Shown: positions 56,203 to 64,000 of the stretch, in pieces
Layout of the letters: the number at the start of each line of letters is the position of its first letter
How positions within the stretch are numbered: position 1 is the stretch's first letter
Source: Pseudobacteriovorax antillogorgiicola
GTDB lineage: Bacteria > Bdellovibrionota_B > Oligoflexia > Oligoflexales > Oligoflexaceae
Assembly (NCBI RefSeq): GCF_900177345.1
Contig: NZ_FWZT01000011.1
Location: 155,650-219,649, forward strand
DNA length: 64,000 nt
Reading direction: 5' to 3'
Translations under genes and position numbers: made by a program
The notes under the pieces: model-generated
The model's database searches: none
What the model saw: only the letters and a program-made list of their open reading frames with translations
Told to the model about the DNA's origin: nothing

Positions 56203-57276
56203 ATGAATAATAGACTAAAATCATTAGATATATTAAGAGGAGTTATAATTCTCCTCGCATTTGTTCAGCACTATGGCTATTTTCTAAATGTCTGGGGAAG
56301 CGCTTATCTTAATCAGTATGACTTGCTACCAAGCAGCTGGGGCGACATACACCTCAATCCTTCTGGTGTTGTAGTTTCATGGATGGTTCAATACCTTACT
56401 CCCTACGTTAGCCAGCTCTATCTAATGTTAGCCGCATTCAACCTTGGCCTAAAGTCTTCAAAAATTCATGAGCCTGGCGTCTATAAAAGGCAGATGAAGC
56501 GCTACGCGATTATCTTTGGGTTATTCTCCATAGAAAATATATTTGTTGCTTCCGAGTTTGGAGCTATATTCACCTTCCATCCTCTATTGGCTTGGTCAGT
56601 GATATTAGGAACTATCACTACAATTCGATACTTATTCCCTAGATGGTACCATTCTGTTTTGGTGATTATGATCCCTATCTTGTACTATGTTCTAGCGCCA
56701 ATGTCTGGAACTCTAGAACTAAGAGTTTGTGGGTTCATAGGTCCTGGATGTGAGTATGATGCCCAATTAGAGTACTTTTTTCCATCAGCTCTGATTGGTC
56801 TTTTTCTAGGGGAGTTTTTTTCCACTGCAAATAAGGCTCAATGGAGTACTTTACTTGTCTGCTCGATAATTTTTACGATGGTCAGCCTCTTTTGGATGCC
56901 TAACCATCAGGTTAACCCAAACAATATTCTAGAGTTCGAACATCTATTCTTTCAAAGCCTTGAGGGATTATCTCATACATTGCTTGTTAACCTAACGATT
57001 GTCATGCTGGCAGCGAGGCTGAATATAGGATACAGATGTCTGGGCTTTGCAACTAAGGTACTCGAATGGACCGGCAAAAAATCATTGCAGGTATTCTTAT
57101 GGCATAAGGTTCTATTTATATACGTTATCGGCCCCATCTTTGAGATTCTTGCGTTCAATCTAGGTGTTGCCGCTATACCGAATAACATAATGACTGTATT
57201 AGCTGCCATTACAATTTCTACAGGAGTTTCGTTTTGCTTAGAGAAGCCTACAAACATGCTCTACTACTCTCGTTAG
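56203..57276 (+). CDS. Multi-pass membrane acyltransferase-like protein
   Basis: 357 residues with about ten membrane helices. The N-terminal RLKSLDILRGVIILLAFVQH has the Arg and His pattern of the acyltransferase-3 / heparan-glucosaminide acetyltransferase-like families (xSLDxxRGxxIxxxxxxH), which move acyl groups onto sugars across the membrane. It may decorate a surface glycan, consistent with the glycosyltransferases further right. The last 43 bases overlap the next gene, whose ribosome site AGGAG lies inside this gene. Confidence 0.7.
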   Translation: MNNRLKSLDILRGVIILLAFVQHYGYFLNVWGSAYLNQYDLLPSSWGDIHLNPSGVVVSWMVQYLTPYVSQLYLMLAAFNLGLKSSKIHEPGVYKRQMKRYAIIFGLFSIENIFVASEFGAIFTFHPLLAWSVILGTITTIRYLFPRWYHSVLVIMIPILYYVLAPMSGTLELRVCGFIGPGCEYDAQLEYFFPSALIGLFLGEFFSTANKAQWSTLLVCSIIFTMVSLFWMPNHQVNPNNILEFEHLFFQSLEGLSHTLLVNLTIVMLAARLNIGYRCLGFATKVLEWTGKKSLQVFLWHKVLFIYVIGPIFEILAFNLGVAAIPNNIMTVLAAITISTGVSFCLEKPTNMLYYSR

Positions 57277-57902
57277 CTTTAATACCCGCCTGCTCAGGGT
57301 CCTTGTCACAGCCAACATCCAAAGACTATTTGAGCGAAGAGGATCATATAGTTGCTGCGATTGAGCATTATCGCTCGGCCTTCGAACTGGAGTGGCAAGC
57401 AAGGAGTGACGAAGATGATTCTGCTAATAAGCAGCTTCGCTGCAATCAGAGTTTAGATAGATCTGCCACTGCTTCGTCTTCAATAGATCTATTTAATAGC
57501 AGTACATTCTGTGGTGCTCTAGCCCAAACCAAACCCTATGGAACTATTGCTCCCTATCAGCTTGAGTTCGGAACGATTACATATGATTTTATCATGAAAC
57601 CTGATACTAGCGCCTTTCGAAAAGGCGTGCGAAACGTTGATCAGAATCTTGCTCATCTATCTGAGACTTTTCCTCAATATTTCAAAAAAAACGACCTTCG
57701 TATATTGATAACTAGCAACCGAAACTCCATTGGAATGCACAAAGAAGCTCTACTTCTACCATGGGATATGCCGAAGATTCTTCAATTTAAGGTAATACTA
57801 GTAGCTTTAAAGACAAGAAGTCAGTGGGAAGGCTTCGACCCGAATAAGTTTCAAGACATTAATCATTACTGGTTGAGCTTGGAAAAAGAGATTGGTAAAT
57901 AG
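57234..57902 (+). CDS. Lipoprotein, unknown function, translationally coupled to the acyltransferase
   Basis: TTG start at 57234, 43 bases inside the acyltransferase gene in another frame, with AGGAG seven bases upstream. No ATG exists in this frame before the signal, so TTG is decided by the ribosome site and the lipoprotein signal (ALLLSLALIPAC). The 222-residue product is soluble after the lipid Cys, acidic at first and mixed alpha/beta later. No family recognised. The overlap suggests that it works with the acyltransferase. Confidence 0.75.
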   Translation: MLREAYKHALLLSLALIPACSGSLSQPTSKDYLSEEDHIVAAIEHYRSAFELEWQARSDEDDSANKQLRCNQSLDRSATASSSIDLFNSSTFCGALAQTKPYGTIAPYQLEFGTITYDFIMKPDTSAFRKGVRNVDQNLAHLSETFPQYFKKNDLRILITSNRNSIGMHKEALLLPWDMPKILQFKVILVALKTRSQWEGFDPNKFQDINHYWLSLEKEIGK

Positions 57903-57936
57903 GGTAGATAACTACCCTCAAGAAATGTTGTAAAAC

Positions 57937-58632
57937 TCATTGACTAGCAGGAAAGCCATCTACGCGTCCCGAATTGTAAAGAGTAAAATGATTGTCATCT
58001 CCAAACATGAATCGTAAGTTCCGATTTTCAGGGACTTGAAGGGTTTCGTAGCCAAACGTACAGCTAGAGTAAGGACAGTGACCGATTGCGACTTCCCCAA
58101 AAGTGGCGCCTTCTTCAGAGTGAATGACACCTTTAGCTTCTACTCCTCCGTTGTTCCGAACCAAGAATTTACGATCTTCGCCGAACAAAAATCGCAGATT
58201 GTGAATACTCTTGAGTTGTATTGTTTCATAGGAGTACTCACAACTTGCATGAGGACAGTGTCCTACTCCAATATTTGCAAGTTTTGCTCCTTTTTTGGCG
58301 TCTAGTGTATCCTCAAGCTCAGTCTTTCCTTTAACCTTAAGCTGACCTTTCACCGCAATTTGATTCACTTCAATCGAGTCTGCTTTTAAGATATCCGCTT
58401 CTACAAACTTGGCGTTGAGTTTATCAATCTCAATCTTTCCGCTTGTGATATCTTGAACAAGCTTTTTAAGCGCTTCAACTTCTTTCTGAAGTAAGATTAT
58501 TTTCGTTGATTGACTGATAAGCTCTCTCTGAATTTTGCTAGAGTCTTCACTACTTGGCCTTGCAAGTAATGCAGGCGAGCAAAAGCTAAGAATGAGACCA
58601 ATACTCAGCATCGGATGTCTAAATTTTTTCAT
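57937..58632 (-). CDS. Exported coiled-coil fibre protein E with two CPxxxC repeats
   Basis: Signal peptide (MKKFRHPMLSIGLILSFCSPALLARP), then the heptad segment IQRELISQSTKIILLQKEVE, then a run of short beta repeats (KFVEADILKADSIEVNQI), typical of a fibrous shaft. Two ~45-residue units follow, each carrying GHCP-x2-SC and YETxQ...NLRF(L/M)FG (about 130-175 and 180-225). The Cys pairs may be disulphides or a metal site. The heptad sequence is nearly the same as in the gene at 35681-36478. It looks like a trimeric fibre with two distal modules. Confidence 0.75.
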   Translation of the reverse strand: MKKFRHPMLSIGLILSFCSPALLARPSSEDSSKIQRELISQSTKIILLQKEVEALKKLVQDITSGKIEIDKLNAKFVEADILKADSIEVNQIAVKGQLKVKGKTELEDTLDAKKGAKLANIGVGHCPHASCEYSYETIQLKSIHNLRFLFGEDRKFLVRNNGGVEAKGVIHSEEGATFGEVAIGHCPYSSCTFGYETLQVPENRNLRFMFGDDNHFTLYNSGRVDGFPASQ

Positions 58633-58646
58633 GGTTTTTCCCTATT

Positions 58647-59513
58647 TTATGGAGTTAGTGGAATGACTATATCAGACTCTTCCTTTGTCAGAGTCCCATT
58701 AATATCGCCGACGATATCGTGGACAACAAGATTTCCATTAATATCATTTCGATGGTCTCCCATTCGCCACCAAGCCTTAAGAGAAGAGCTTGATCGGTAA
58801 TGTAGAAACTCTCCTAACAAGTTCTTTGGTCTACCACCTAAAGCTAGGGATTCAATTTCCATGTCTAATAGAGACTTTTGCCAAAAGCTCACCTCGTCGA
58901 TACTTCCTGTAAAGAACCACCCTGGAACTGCTACATTTGAAGAGTTTTCTTTCCAATAACGAGCGCCGATAAACGTGGGCACAGTGGCAATATAAGCGCC
59001 ACTTTCTTTAGTATCCAGAAGCTTACCATCCAAGAAAACTGAAAATTGAAAGACCCCGCCTACTTTTTGATTCCGAATCACAATGAAGTGCCAATTTCTA
59101 TCTTTTATTGGCACAGACCGACTGGGAGTACCACCAACAATCCCATACAAACGACCATTGAAAAAGTTGATTTGATACTCCTTCTCCCCAATATCTCCTA
59201 GCCCCTTTCCCATGATTGAACCCTTAGTATCGTCACTAACAACACGAAACCAAGCACCTATGGTATATTCATCTGCTTGAGGAGATGTCTTTAAATTATC
59301 CACCGTTCCCAAGGATAATGCGTAATCCCCAGCAAACTTCGTGCTATATAAGTTGCTTATATAACCTTGGTTTTGATTTTTTAAATTTTCTATCTCCTTT
59401 TCGAGAATCAAGATCTTTGCTTTCTGGAGGGTTGAGTTCAGTTTTGAGGAGTTTGCTTTTACCGGACCGAAACTGAAAAGAATTCCGGCTAACACAATGG
59501 CCAAGATTTTCAT
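58647..59513 (-). CDS. Exported coiled-coil protein F with LamG (concanavalin A-like) domain
   Basis: Signal peptide MKILAIVLAGILFSFGPVKA, heptads LNSTLQKAKILILEKEIENL, then a ~200-residue LamG/laminin-G-like jelly roll (YTIGAWFRV, NWHFIVIRN, FSVFLDGKLL, FTGSIDEVSFW). LamG domains bind glycans or proteins, so this is the clearest ligand-binding head of the coiled-coil family here. The next gene on the same strand (protein E) starts 14 bases after its stop, so the two are probably co-expressed. Confidence 0.8.
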   Translation of the reverse strand: MKILAIVLAGILFSFGPVKANSSKLNSTLQKAKILILEKEIENLKNQNQGYISNLYSTKFAGDYALSLGTVDNLKTSPQADEYTIGAWFRVVSDDTKGSIMGKGLGDIGEKEYQINFFNGRLYGIVGGTPSRSVPIKDRNWHFIVIRNQKVGGVFQFSVFLDGKLLDTKESGAYIATVPTFIGARYWKENSSNVAVPGWFFTGSIDEVSFWQKSLLDMEIESLALGGRPKNLLGEFLHYRSSSSLKAWWRMGDHRNDINGNLVVHDIVGDINGTLTKEESDIVIPLTP

Positions 59514-60308
59514 AGCAATACCTGTTAGTTTACCTTAGTGCGACATAGTGAATGTGTAGACACAACCACGGGCTTAGCGAAGACACACTTTCAGCAAGGT
59601 TATTGCGAAAAAAAGAATCTATCGATTATGATTGAATCGCACTGCGGGCTCGGTGTAGTTACTACCCATTCTGTCACGCTAGGTTAGACTGATTACCCGC
59701 GCCTGGCCCAACTTATTACACCCCACTTCTCACATCCATCTATCGACACAGAGATAAACTATTGAGAGGCTATCGAGGTGCGTACTGAGAGATCCCGGGC
59801 TACCGGACCTTGAAAAGCGCACCCCTCCACTACTTCCAACTAGCCTAGCTCCTTCAAACGATTAGTAAACACACGCAATGATAAATACTATATGCAGCAA
59901 ATACACGTAGTACAAACCGATATTAGATGCATTGCGACACCCTGCTAGACCCATCAGATTAGCTAGGTCTTTATAACAAACTTCACCGGATCAAGATTTC
60001 CAAATGGTAGCATCTGCAAAAAAGATTGAAACATCTCCGAGCCTGTTTCCATTCAACTAATCCCGACATACTCTGCGTGGGAAGTGAGCCAATCAGCTCA
60101 GACTGAAATCAATTAACTGGATGTTTAGCGCGTTGAGAAAATACATTGCTTCAAATTAGGCGATATCATTCTTGGTGTATCCATGCTATCGTCTTCAGTT
60201 TATGGTTTATTCCATATATTCGTGGTAGTTACTTTATGTACACCATTCTTCCAAAAACACTATCGTCAGTATTATAGGTGAGTGCTGGCCTCCCAGCTAG
60301 AGGATTAG
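59514..60308. other. Long intergenic region before glycosyltransferase genes
   Basis: About 795 bases with no supported reading frame, no recognisable RNA gene and no strong inverted repeat. It separates divergent genes, so both promoters lie here. AGAGGA before 60309 is the ribosome site of the rightward gene. The length is unusual compared with the rest of the window. Confidence 0.35.
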
Positions 60309-61943
60309 ATGCAACTTCTAAAAAAGTGGCTCAATGAGCTTTTGAAGAATCGCTCGAGCGATAAAGTGAGAGAAACTCCAAAAAAGCTATGCGAAATACG
60401 AATGGCTGCTGTTGTCGATCCTATTACATTCCACTCCTTTGAACCAGACATCAATATCGAAGTAATTCACCCCCTATCTTGGAAATCACAGCTAACCAAA
60501 ATGGAACCACACCTTTTGTTCGTGGAGTCTGCCTGGTTTGGAATAAACGGAGAGTGGAAAGGAAAGATTAGAGATAGACCACATGCAATCCTGAAGAGAA
60601 TTGTTGCCTTCTGTCGATCTCGATCTATCCCAACAGTTTTTTGGAACAAAGAAGACCCCGTGCATTTTGATCGATTTATCGAAGCAGCGACATTGTTCGA
60701 GTATGTATTCACAACAGATGTAAATTCTATTCCTCGCTATCAATCTACTGGCATCTACGACTGTCAACTTCTTGAGTTTGGTTTTCAGCCGCTACTCTCA
60801 AACCCTATTGAAACTCACAAGAGAAAGATGGCGGCTTGTTTTGCTGGCTCATACTATCGGGAGCTACCAGAAAGGAATATTGCTTTCAAAAACCTAATTG
60901 ACGCAATAAAGCCAAATCTTGATATTGAAATCTACGATCGAAATTTCGGCACCACTAATCCAGAAAAACAGTTTCCCGAAGAATATCGAGAACTCATAGC
61001 TGGAGGCCTTTCTTTCCGAGACATCGAAACTGCGTATAAAGGATATGAATGTGGAATAAACGTCAATACAGTCACAGATTCACCCAGCATGCTCTCTAGA
61101 AGAGTATATGAGCTTATTGCGAGCAATACACTCGTAATCACAAATAAAGCTGAAAGCATAGAAACTAAGTTTCCAACAGGAATAATCACTGCTGATAACC
61201 ACGACGATATGCGGGACTCCCTGAAAGTGTTAAGAGATCGTGAGAGTCTAAACCGCCAAAAAATCAAATTGCTTAGACAGGTTTTAAAAAACGACCGTTT
61301 TTCGATAAGACTGCACCAAGTCCTTAGGAGAATTGGTTATTGTCTTGATAAAAGCGAGCCAATCGTAGTTGTCATTGCAAAGCCAGACACGCAAGAAGAA
61401 CTAAACTTGGTCCTACATAATTATAATAGACAAAGCTATAGAAACAAGAAACTAATAATTTTAAGCGACAAAAAACACAATCTCATAGGTAAAGACGTTC
61501 AAGTTATCCAAAACTTGGACCTCCCAAGAATCAGAGAACAATTGACCTCCGTGAAATGGCTTGCTCTTTGGCGACCTAGAGACCTTTATCTGGCACACTA
61601 TATTGAAGATCTAGCGATTGCTACGCACTATTGTAGCGCGGGAGTCATTGGGAAGAACAGCTACTACCAGATGATTGATGGCGACCTAGTACTACGGGAG
61701 GGGGACACTTATAAATGGGTTGACAAACTATCGCATTGGCGCTCTATTTTATCGACATCGAACTTCAATCTGGAGCAATTACCGAAACTTCTGATGTCTG
61801 AAGTCGACCTAAAGTCGGTCGTAAGTTTCCAAAAGTTTCTGAGCATCGATGAATTAAACTATGTCGCACACGACCCTAAGGCCCACTTAAGTAAGAGTCT
61901 TAAAGATATAGAGCATCTTTTGGCACCTCGAATCGAACACTAA
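60309..61943 (+). CDS. Glycosyltransferase (CgeB-like GT1 fold) with C-terminal GT2-like segment
   Basis: 544 cytoplasmic residues. The first ~350 match the CgeB/spore-maturation type of glycosyltransferase: LLFVESAWFG, VFWNKEDPVHFDRF, ACFAGSYY, CGINVNTVTDSPSM with RRVYELIASNTLVITN (nucleotide-sugar site). The last ~190 residues begin VVVIAKPDTQEELNLVLHN, like the start of a GT2 Rossmann domain but without a clear DxD, so that part may be degenerate. It is followed after eight bases by a full GT2 gene, with a glycan assembly role likely. Confidence 0.75.
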   Translation: MQLLKKWLNELLKNRSSDKVRETPKKLCEIRMAAVVDPITFHSFEPDINIEVIHPLSWKSQLTKMEPHLLFVESAWFGINGEWKGKIRDRPHAILKRIVAFCRSRSIPTVFWNKEDPVHFDRFIEAATLFEYVFTTDVNSIPRYQSTGIYDCQLLEFGFQPLLSNPIETHKRKMAACFAGSYYRELPERNIAFKNLIDAIKPNLDIEIYDRNFGTTNPEKQFPEEYRELIAGGLSFRDIETAYKGYECGINVNTVTDSPSMLSRRVYELIASNTLVITNKAESIETKFPTGIITADNHDDMRDSLKVLRDRESLNRQKIKLLRQVLKNDRFSIRLHQVLRRIGYCLDKSEPIVVVIAKPDTQEELNLVLHNYNRQSYRNKKLIILSDKKHNLIGKDVQVIQNLDLPRIREQLTSVKWLALWRPRDLYLAHYIEDLAIATHYCSAGVIGKNSYYQMIDGDLVLREGDTYKWVDKLSHWRSILSTSNFNLEQLPKLLMSEVDLKSVVSFQKFLSIDELNYVAHDPKAHLSKSLKDIEHLLAPRIEH

Positions 61944-61951
61944 ACATTGGT

Positions 61952-62932
61952 ATGAAGAAAAAAATTTACAAACTAAGACGAAATCCCGCAGCCTTTATTT
62001 CGGACTCCAGTAATCGGTTGATAAAAGGTTTAGATTCGATTCCTTGCATCAATCACCTTTTGGAAAGCCCAACACTAATTAAAACTCTAGCAGATCCAGA
62101 GATGATTCTACCTTCTCGAAAGTTCTCTCCATTTCAACAAGTTCAATCTTATTATAACCGACGCTTGATTGATAAACACAATAGTCCACTAGTCTCAGTC
62201 ATTATTCCAGTGTATTGTTGCGAAACTACCCTGGTGAAGTCAATTGAGAGCTTACTAGAACAAAGCTACCGTAACCTTGAAATAATTATTGTCGATGACG
62301 CCAGTATCGATATGAGTTGGCAGGAAATGAAAAAGCTTGCCCAAATAGATGCCAGGATCAAGCTTGTTAAACGCACTACGAATGGTGGTGCAGCGGCAGC
62401 ACGCAACTCTGGTCTCGCCCGATCTAGCGGTGACTACATAACCTTTCATGACGCGGACGACTACTCTGACCCATATAGAATCGAACTCCAAATAATTCCA
62501 TTTTTGAAAAATCCTGAGTTGATCTGCACCTACTGCAATTTTCTTAGAGTAGACCAAGCCAGCCAAGAAAGCATATTCATTAATGGCCATCTTGTAAAGC
62601 CAAGGATGATTTCTATGATGGTCAGGAGAGATCCTGTGTTTACAGAGCTTGGATACTTTGCACCTCTTGTTGTTTCTGAGGATACTGAGTACTTTCTACG
62701 GCTTAAATTATATTTTGGAGAAGAAAGAATTAAATATATCTTCAAAACATTAGTAGTGTCGAGCTTTTCAATCAACTCTTTACTTTTTTCCAACTCTCTA
62801 GTAACTCGTGAATCCGAGAACAGAATTCGTTTTGAACTCGATAACAAGGCTAAAAATACGCTGAAACAGATAGAAGCTAGCCTGCATGACATGAGTTGCG
62901 GACAAAAATCCTTCTATCAATGGCCTCAGTAA
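61952..62932 (+). CDS. Family 2 glycosyltransferase
   Basis: 326 residues. The GT-A domain starts at about residue 80: VSVIIPVYCCETTLVKSI, IIIVDDASID, GGAAAARNSGLARSSGDYITF and the metal-binding HDADDYSDP (DxD). An ~80-residue N-terminal extension is not recognised. It probably adds one sugar in the same surface glycan pathway as the preceding gene, with which it forms an operon. An inverted-repeat terminator follows. Confidence 0.88.
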   Translation: MKKKIYKLRRNPAAFISDSSNRLIKGLDSIPCINHLLESPTLIKTLADPEMILPSRKFSPFQQVQSYYNRRLIDKHNSPLVSVIIPVYCCETTLVKSIESLLEQSYRNLEIIIVDDASIDMSWQEMKKLAQIDARIKLVKRTTNGGAAAARNSGLARSSGDYITFHDADDYSDPYRIELQIIPFLKNPELICTYCNFLRVDQASQESIFINGHLVKPRMISMMVRRDPVFTELGYFAPLVVSEDTEYFLRLKLYFGEERIKYIFKTLVVSSFSINSLLFSNSLVTRESENRIRFELDNKAKNTLKQIEASLHDMSCGQKSFYQWPQ

Positions 62933-62957
62933 CATATTTGAAGTGGTAGCCAACTAG

Positions 62958-62998
62958 TTAGTGTCCATCCGAGATCCTCCTTCTTGGATGGACACTAA
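62958..62998. terminator. Bidirectional inverted-repeat terminator
   Basis: TTAGTGTCCATCC (62958-62970) and GGATGGACACTAA (62986-62998) form a perfect 13-base stem with a 15-base loop, extendable by four more pairs with one mismatch. It lies between convergent genes. It could also be a mobile-element end, but no matching second copy is visible in the window. Confidence 0.6.
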
Positions 62999-63026
62999 TT
63001 AGAGTCTTTGTTTAGAGCATATTTCT

Positions 63027-63911
63027 TCAAATGAAACTGATTCTTTCGATAATAACTGTGCCTGCTTTGCCCCAGGACCAGGGTTCACAGTCTTTCAGGC
63101 TGACAATTAGAACTTGGATTTCAATGTCTCTGCTCTTGTCTACGAGACTGAGGACGATCTGTTGACTTTCGTTCCATTCAGCGATATCAGCTGAGTGGTG
63201 GACAGCACCATTTACCAAAACCTTTGCTGCAAGCCGGCCTGGATATGAGGCATTTCCTAGCGGAGTCCTAACATTCAAAACTATGTACTTTCGGTTTTTT
63301 AGCCTTTGACTGATTACTGTAAACGATAATGAAACATAGTCACCTTTTCTAGGGCCGCTGTCAGTCAGATGAAACATGGCAGAGTGTTTTTTTAATACAG
63401 AGTGAAAATCGGGTTTCCGACTTCCTTTTTCGGATCCTGACTCCAAAGTTGCCTTATCTAGTTCAAAGGAATCTTTGGAGACATAAATCTCCTGATCAGC
63501 AATATCTGGTAGGGTGGTTTCGTCATTAATGAACCAATAGTTCAGAATTGGCCAGTTGTCGGCACATAACCGAAGGAAAAACTGATTGTTTTTACGACAG
63601 TAATCGGGGTACGAAAGAATCTGCTTTAGGAAATATCTATTGTTAAAAAGGATAAAGGTTTCGAAAGCTGGGTCTGATTCCAAGAGAATTAAGGAATGCC
63701 AGATTCCCATACGATATTCCCAATAAAACAAGTCAAATGGATCATAGCCCATGGGGATACTGTCATAGTCTAGAACATTCAAGAAGGACTCGAAGATGTT
63801 TCGTATCGACCCATCTTCTATTGATTTGGGGGAGTAGCAGGTTATAGCGTCGTCTAGGCTGTAAGGTTCCCCATTCCACAAACCATTTAAGCAACTATTT
63901 TCTCTAGCCAC
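63027..63911 (-). CDS. Probable 5'-truncated gene of unknown function next to an IS
   Basis: The longest frame starts at GTG 63911, which lies inside the end of a transposase gene, so the first residues (MARENSCL) are probably not native and the original 5' end was lost by insertion. The rest is soluble: a helical part with GYDPFDLFYWEYRMGIWHS and ILFNNRYFLKQIL, then a beta-rich C-terminal ~130 residues. The first part reminds me of C-terminal regions of asparagine-synthase-like proteins in surface-polysaccharide loci, but I am not sure. It converges on the glycosyltransferase operon. Confidence 0.5.
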   Translation of the reverse strand: MARENSCLNGLWNGEPYSLDDAITCYSPKSIEDGSIRNIFESFLNVLDYDSIPMGYDPFDLFYWEYRMGIWHSLILLESDPAFETFILFNNRYFLKQILSYPDYCRKNNQFFLRLCADNWPILNYWFINDETTLPDIADQEIYVSKDSFELDKATLESGSEKGSRKPDFHSVLKKHSAMFHLTDSGPRKGDYVSLSFTVISQRLKNRKYIVLNVRTPLGNASYPGRLAAKVLVNGAVHHSADIAEWNESQQIVLSLVDKSRDIEIQVLIVSLKDCEPWSWGKAGTVIIERISFI

Positions 63912-64000
63912 TGGCTGGGTGACAACATATCCAAAGACCGATGCGGCCGATGGTCATTGTACTCATCTACAAACCGGTCTATCGCCTCACGCGCCTCGGC
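63887..64000 (-). mobile_element. 3' end of an IS3-type transposase (OrfB), continuing beyond the window
   Basis: The minus-strand frame reads AEAREAIDRFVDEYNDHRPH then RSLDMLSPSQWLEKIVA and stops at 63887-63889. YN.HRPH.SL...SP..W is the C-terminal end of the rve/DDE integrase core of IS3-family OrfB proteins. The start is outside the window. Its end overlaps the frame of the neighbouring truncated gene. Confidence 0.75.

Noticed and set aside
59514..60308. Long intergenic stretch examined for tRNA or other structured RNA
   Set aside because: No cloverleaf, CCA end or strong stem was found.
62958..62998. Perfect inverted repeat considered as an IS or integron end
   Set aside because: No transposase between it and a second copy, and its place between convergent genes fits a terminator better.

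Overview
The window reads as a chromosome segment of a Gram-negative, didermic bacterium. Evidence for this is the many lipobox signal peptides, Sec signal peptides, a probable outer-membrane beta-barrel tail, HtrA-type periplasmic proteases and a Do-like PDZ pair. The mixture of many hybrid sensor kinases, abundant secreted proteins of unknown function, and the tig-clpP-clpX-lon block suggests the Bdellovibrionota/Oligoflexia or a related deltaproteobacterial lineage. That placement is an inference; no rRNA or other strict phylogenetic marker is present.

Left part (about 1-30 kb) is housekeeping and regulation. It holds the 3' end of an unknown gene and a membrane PAS histidine kinase. Next come a degenerate M1-peptidase-like outer-membrane protein with a DUF374 acyltransferase, and an HPt protein with a Cache-HAMP hybrid kinase. 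The proteostasis block tig, clpP, clpX, lon follows, with a consensus sigma-70 promoter before tig and intrinsic terminators after tig and clpX. Then come a soluble PAS kinase coupled to an 8-TM protein of unknown function, an intact HtrA lipoprotein overlapping a triad-less HtrA paralogue, a response regulator overlapping a lipoprotein gene, cysQ-yqeY, rpmG, a DUF924 gene and an esterase. It ends with a striking fusion of an ArsP/YraQ-type permease to FG-GAP/VCBS repeats and an ASPIC/UnbV-like domain.

Right part (about 30-64 kb) is accessory, visibly more A+T-rich and full of exported proteins. It begins with a collagen-like lipoprotein (18-bp tandem repeats) sitting between two ~105-bp direct repeats that also enclose transposase relics. 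A plus-strand run (33.3-51.1 kb) follows: two lipoproteins, a secreted coiled-coil protein broken by one TGA codon, a trypsin-fold protease, a secreted 685-aa protein, a 1266-aa lipoprotein with a Ser/Gly-rich amphipathic segment, and a 1941-aa SpvB/TcB-like Rhs protein with a novel Gly-rich C-terminal domain. A small membrane protein overlaps its stop codon by one base. I interpret this run as a candidate Tc/Rhs-like secreted toxin or surface-assembly system.

Scattered around it are six exported proteins with a common plan: signal peptide, short heptad 'QxxKIxLLExE' coiled coil, then unrelated C-terminal domains (LamG, CPxxxC repeats, unknown folds). This looks like a domain-shuffling family of surface fibres. 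Relics of an integrase, an efflux adaptor and IS elements mark the region as recombinogenic. The right end carries a spermidine-synthase-like membrane pair, a membrane acyltransferase with an embedded lipoprotein gene, two glycosyltransferases, and a gene fragment abutting an IS3-type transposase that runs off the window.
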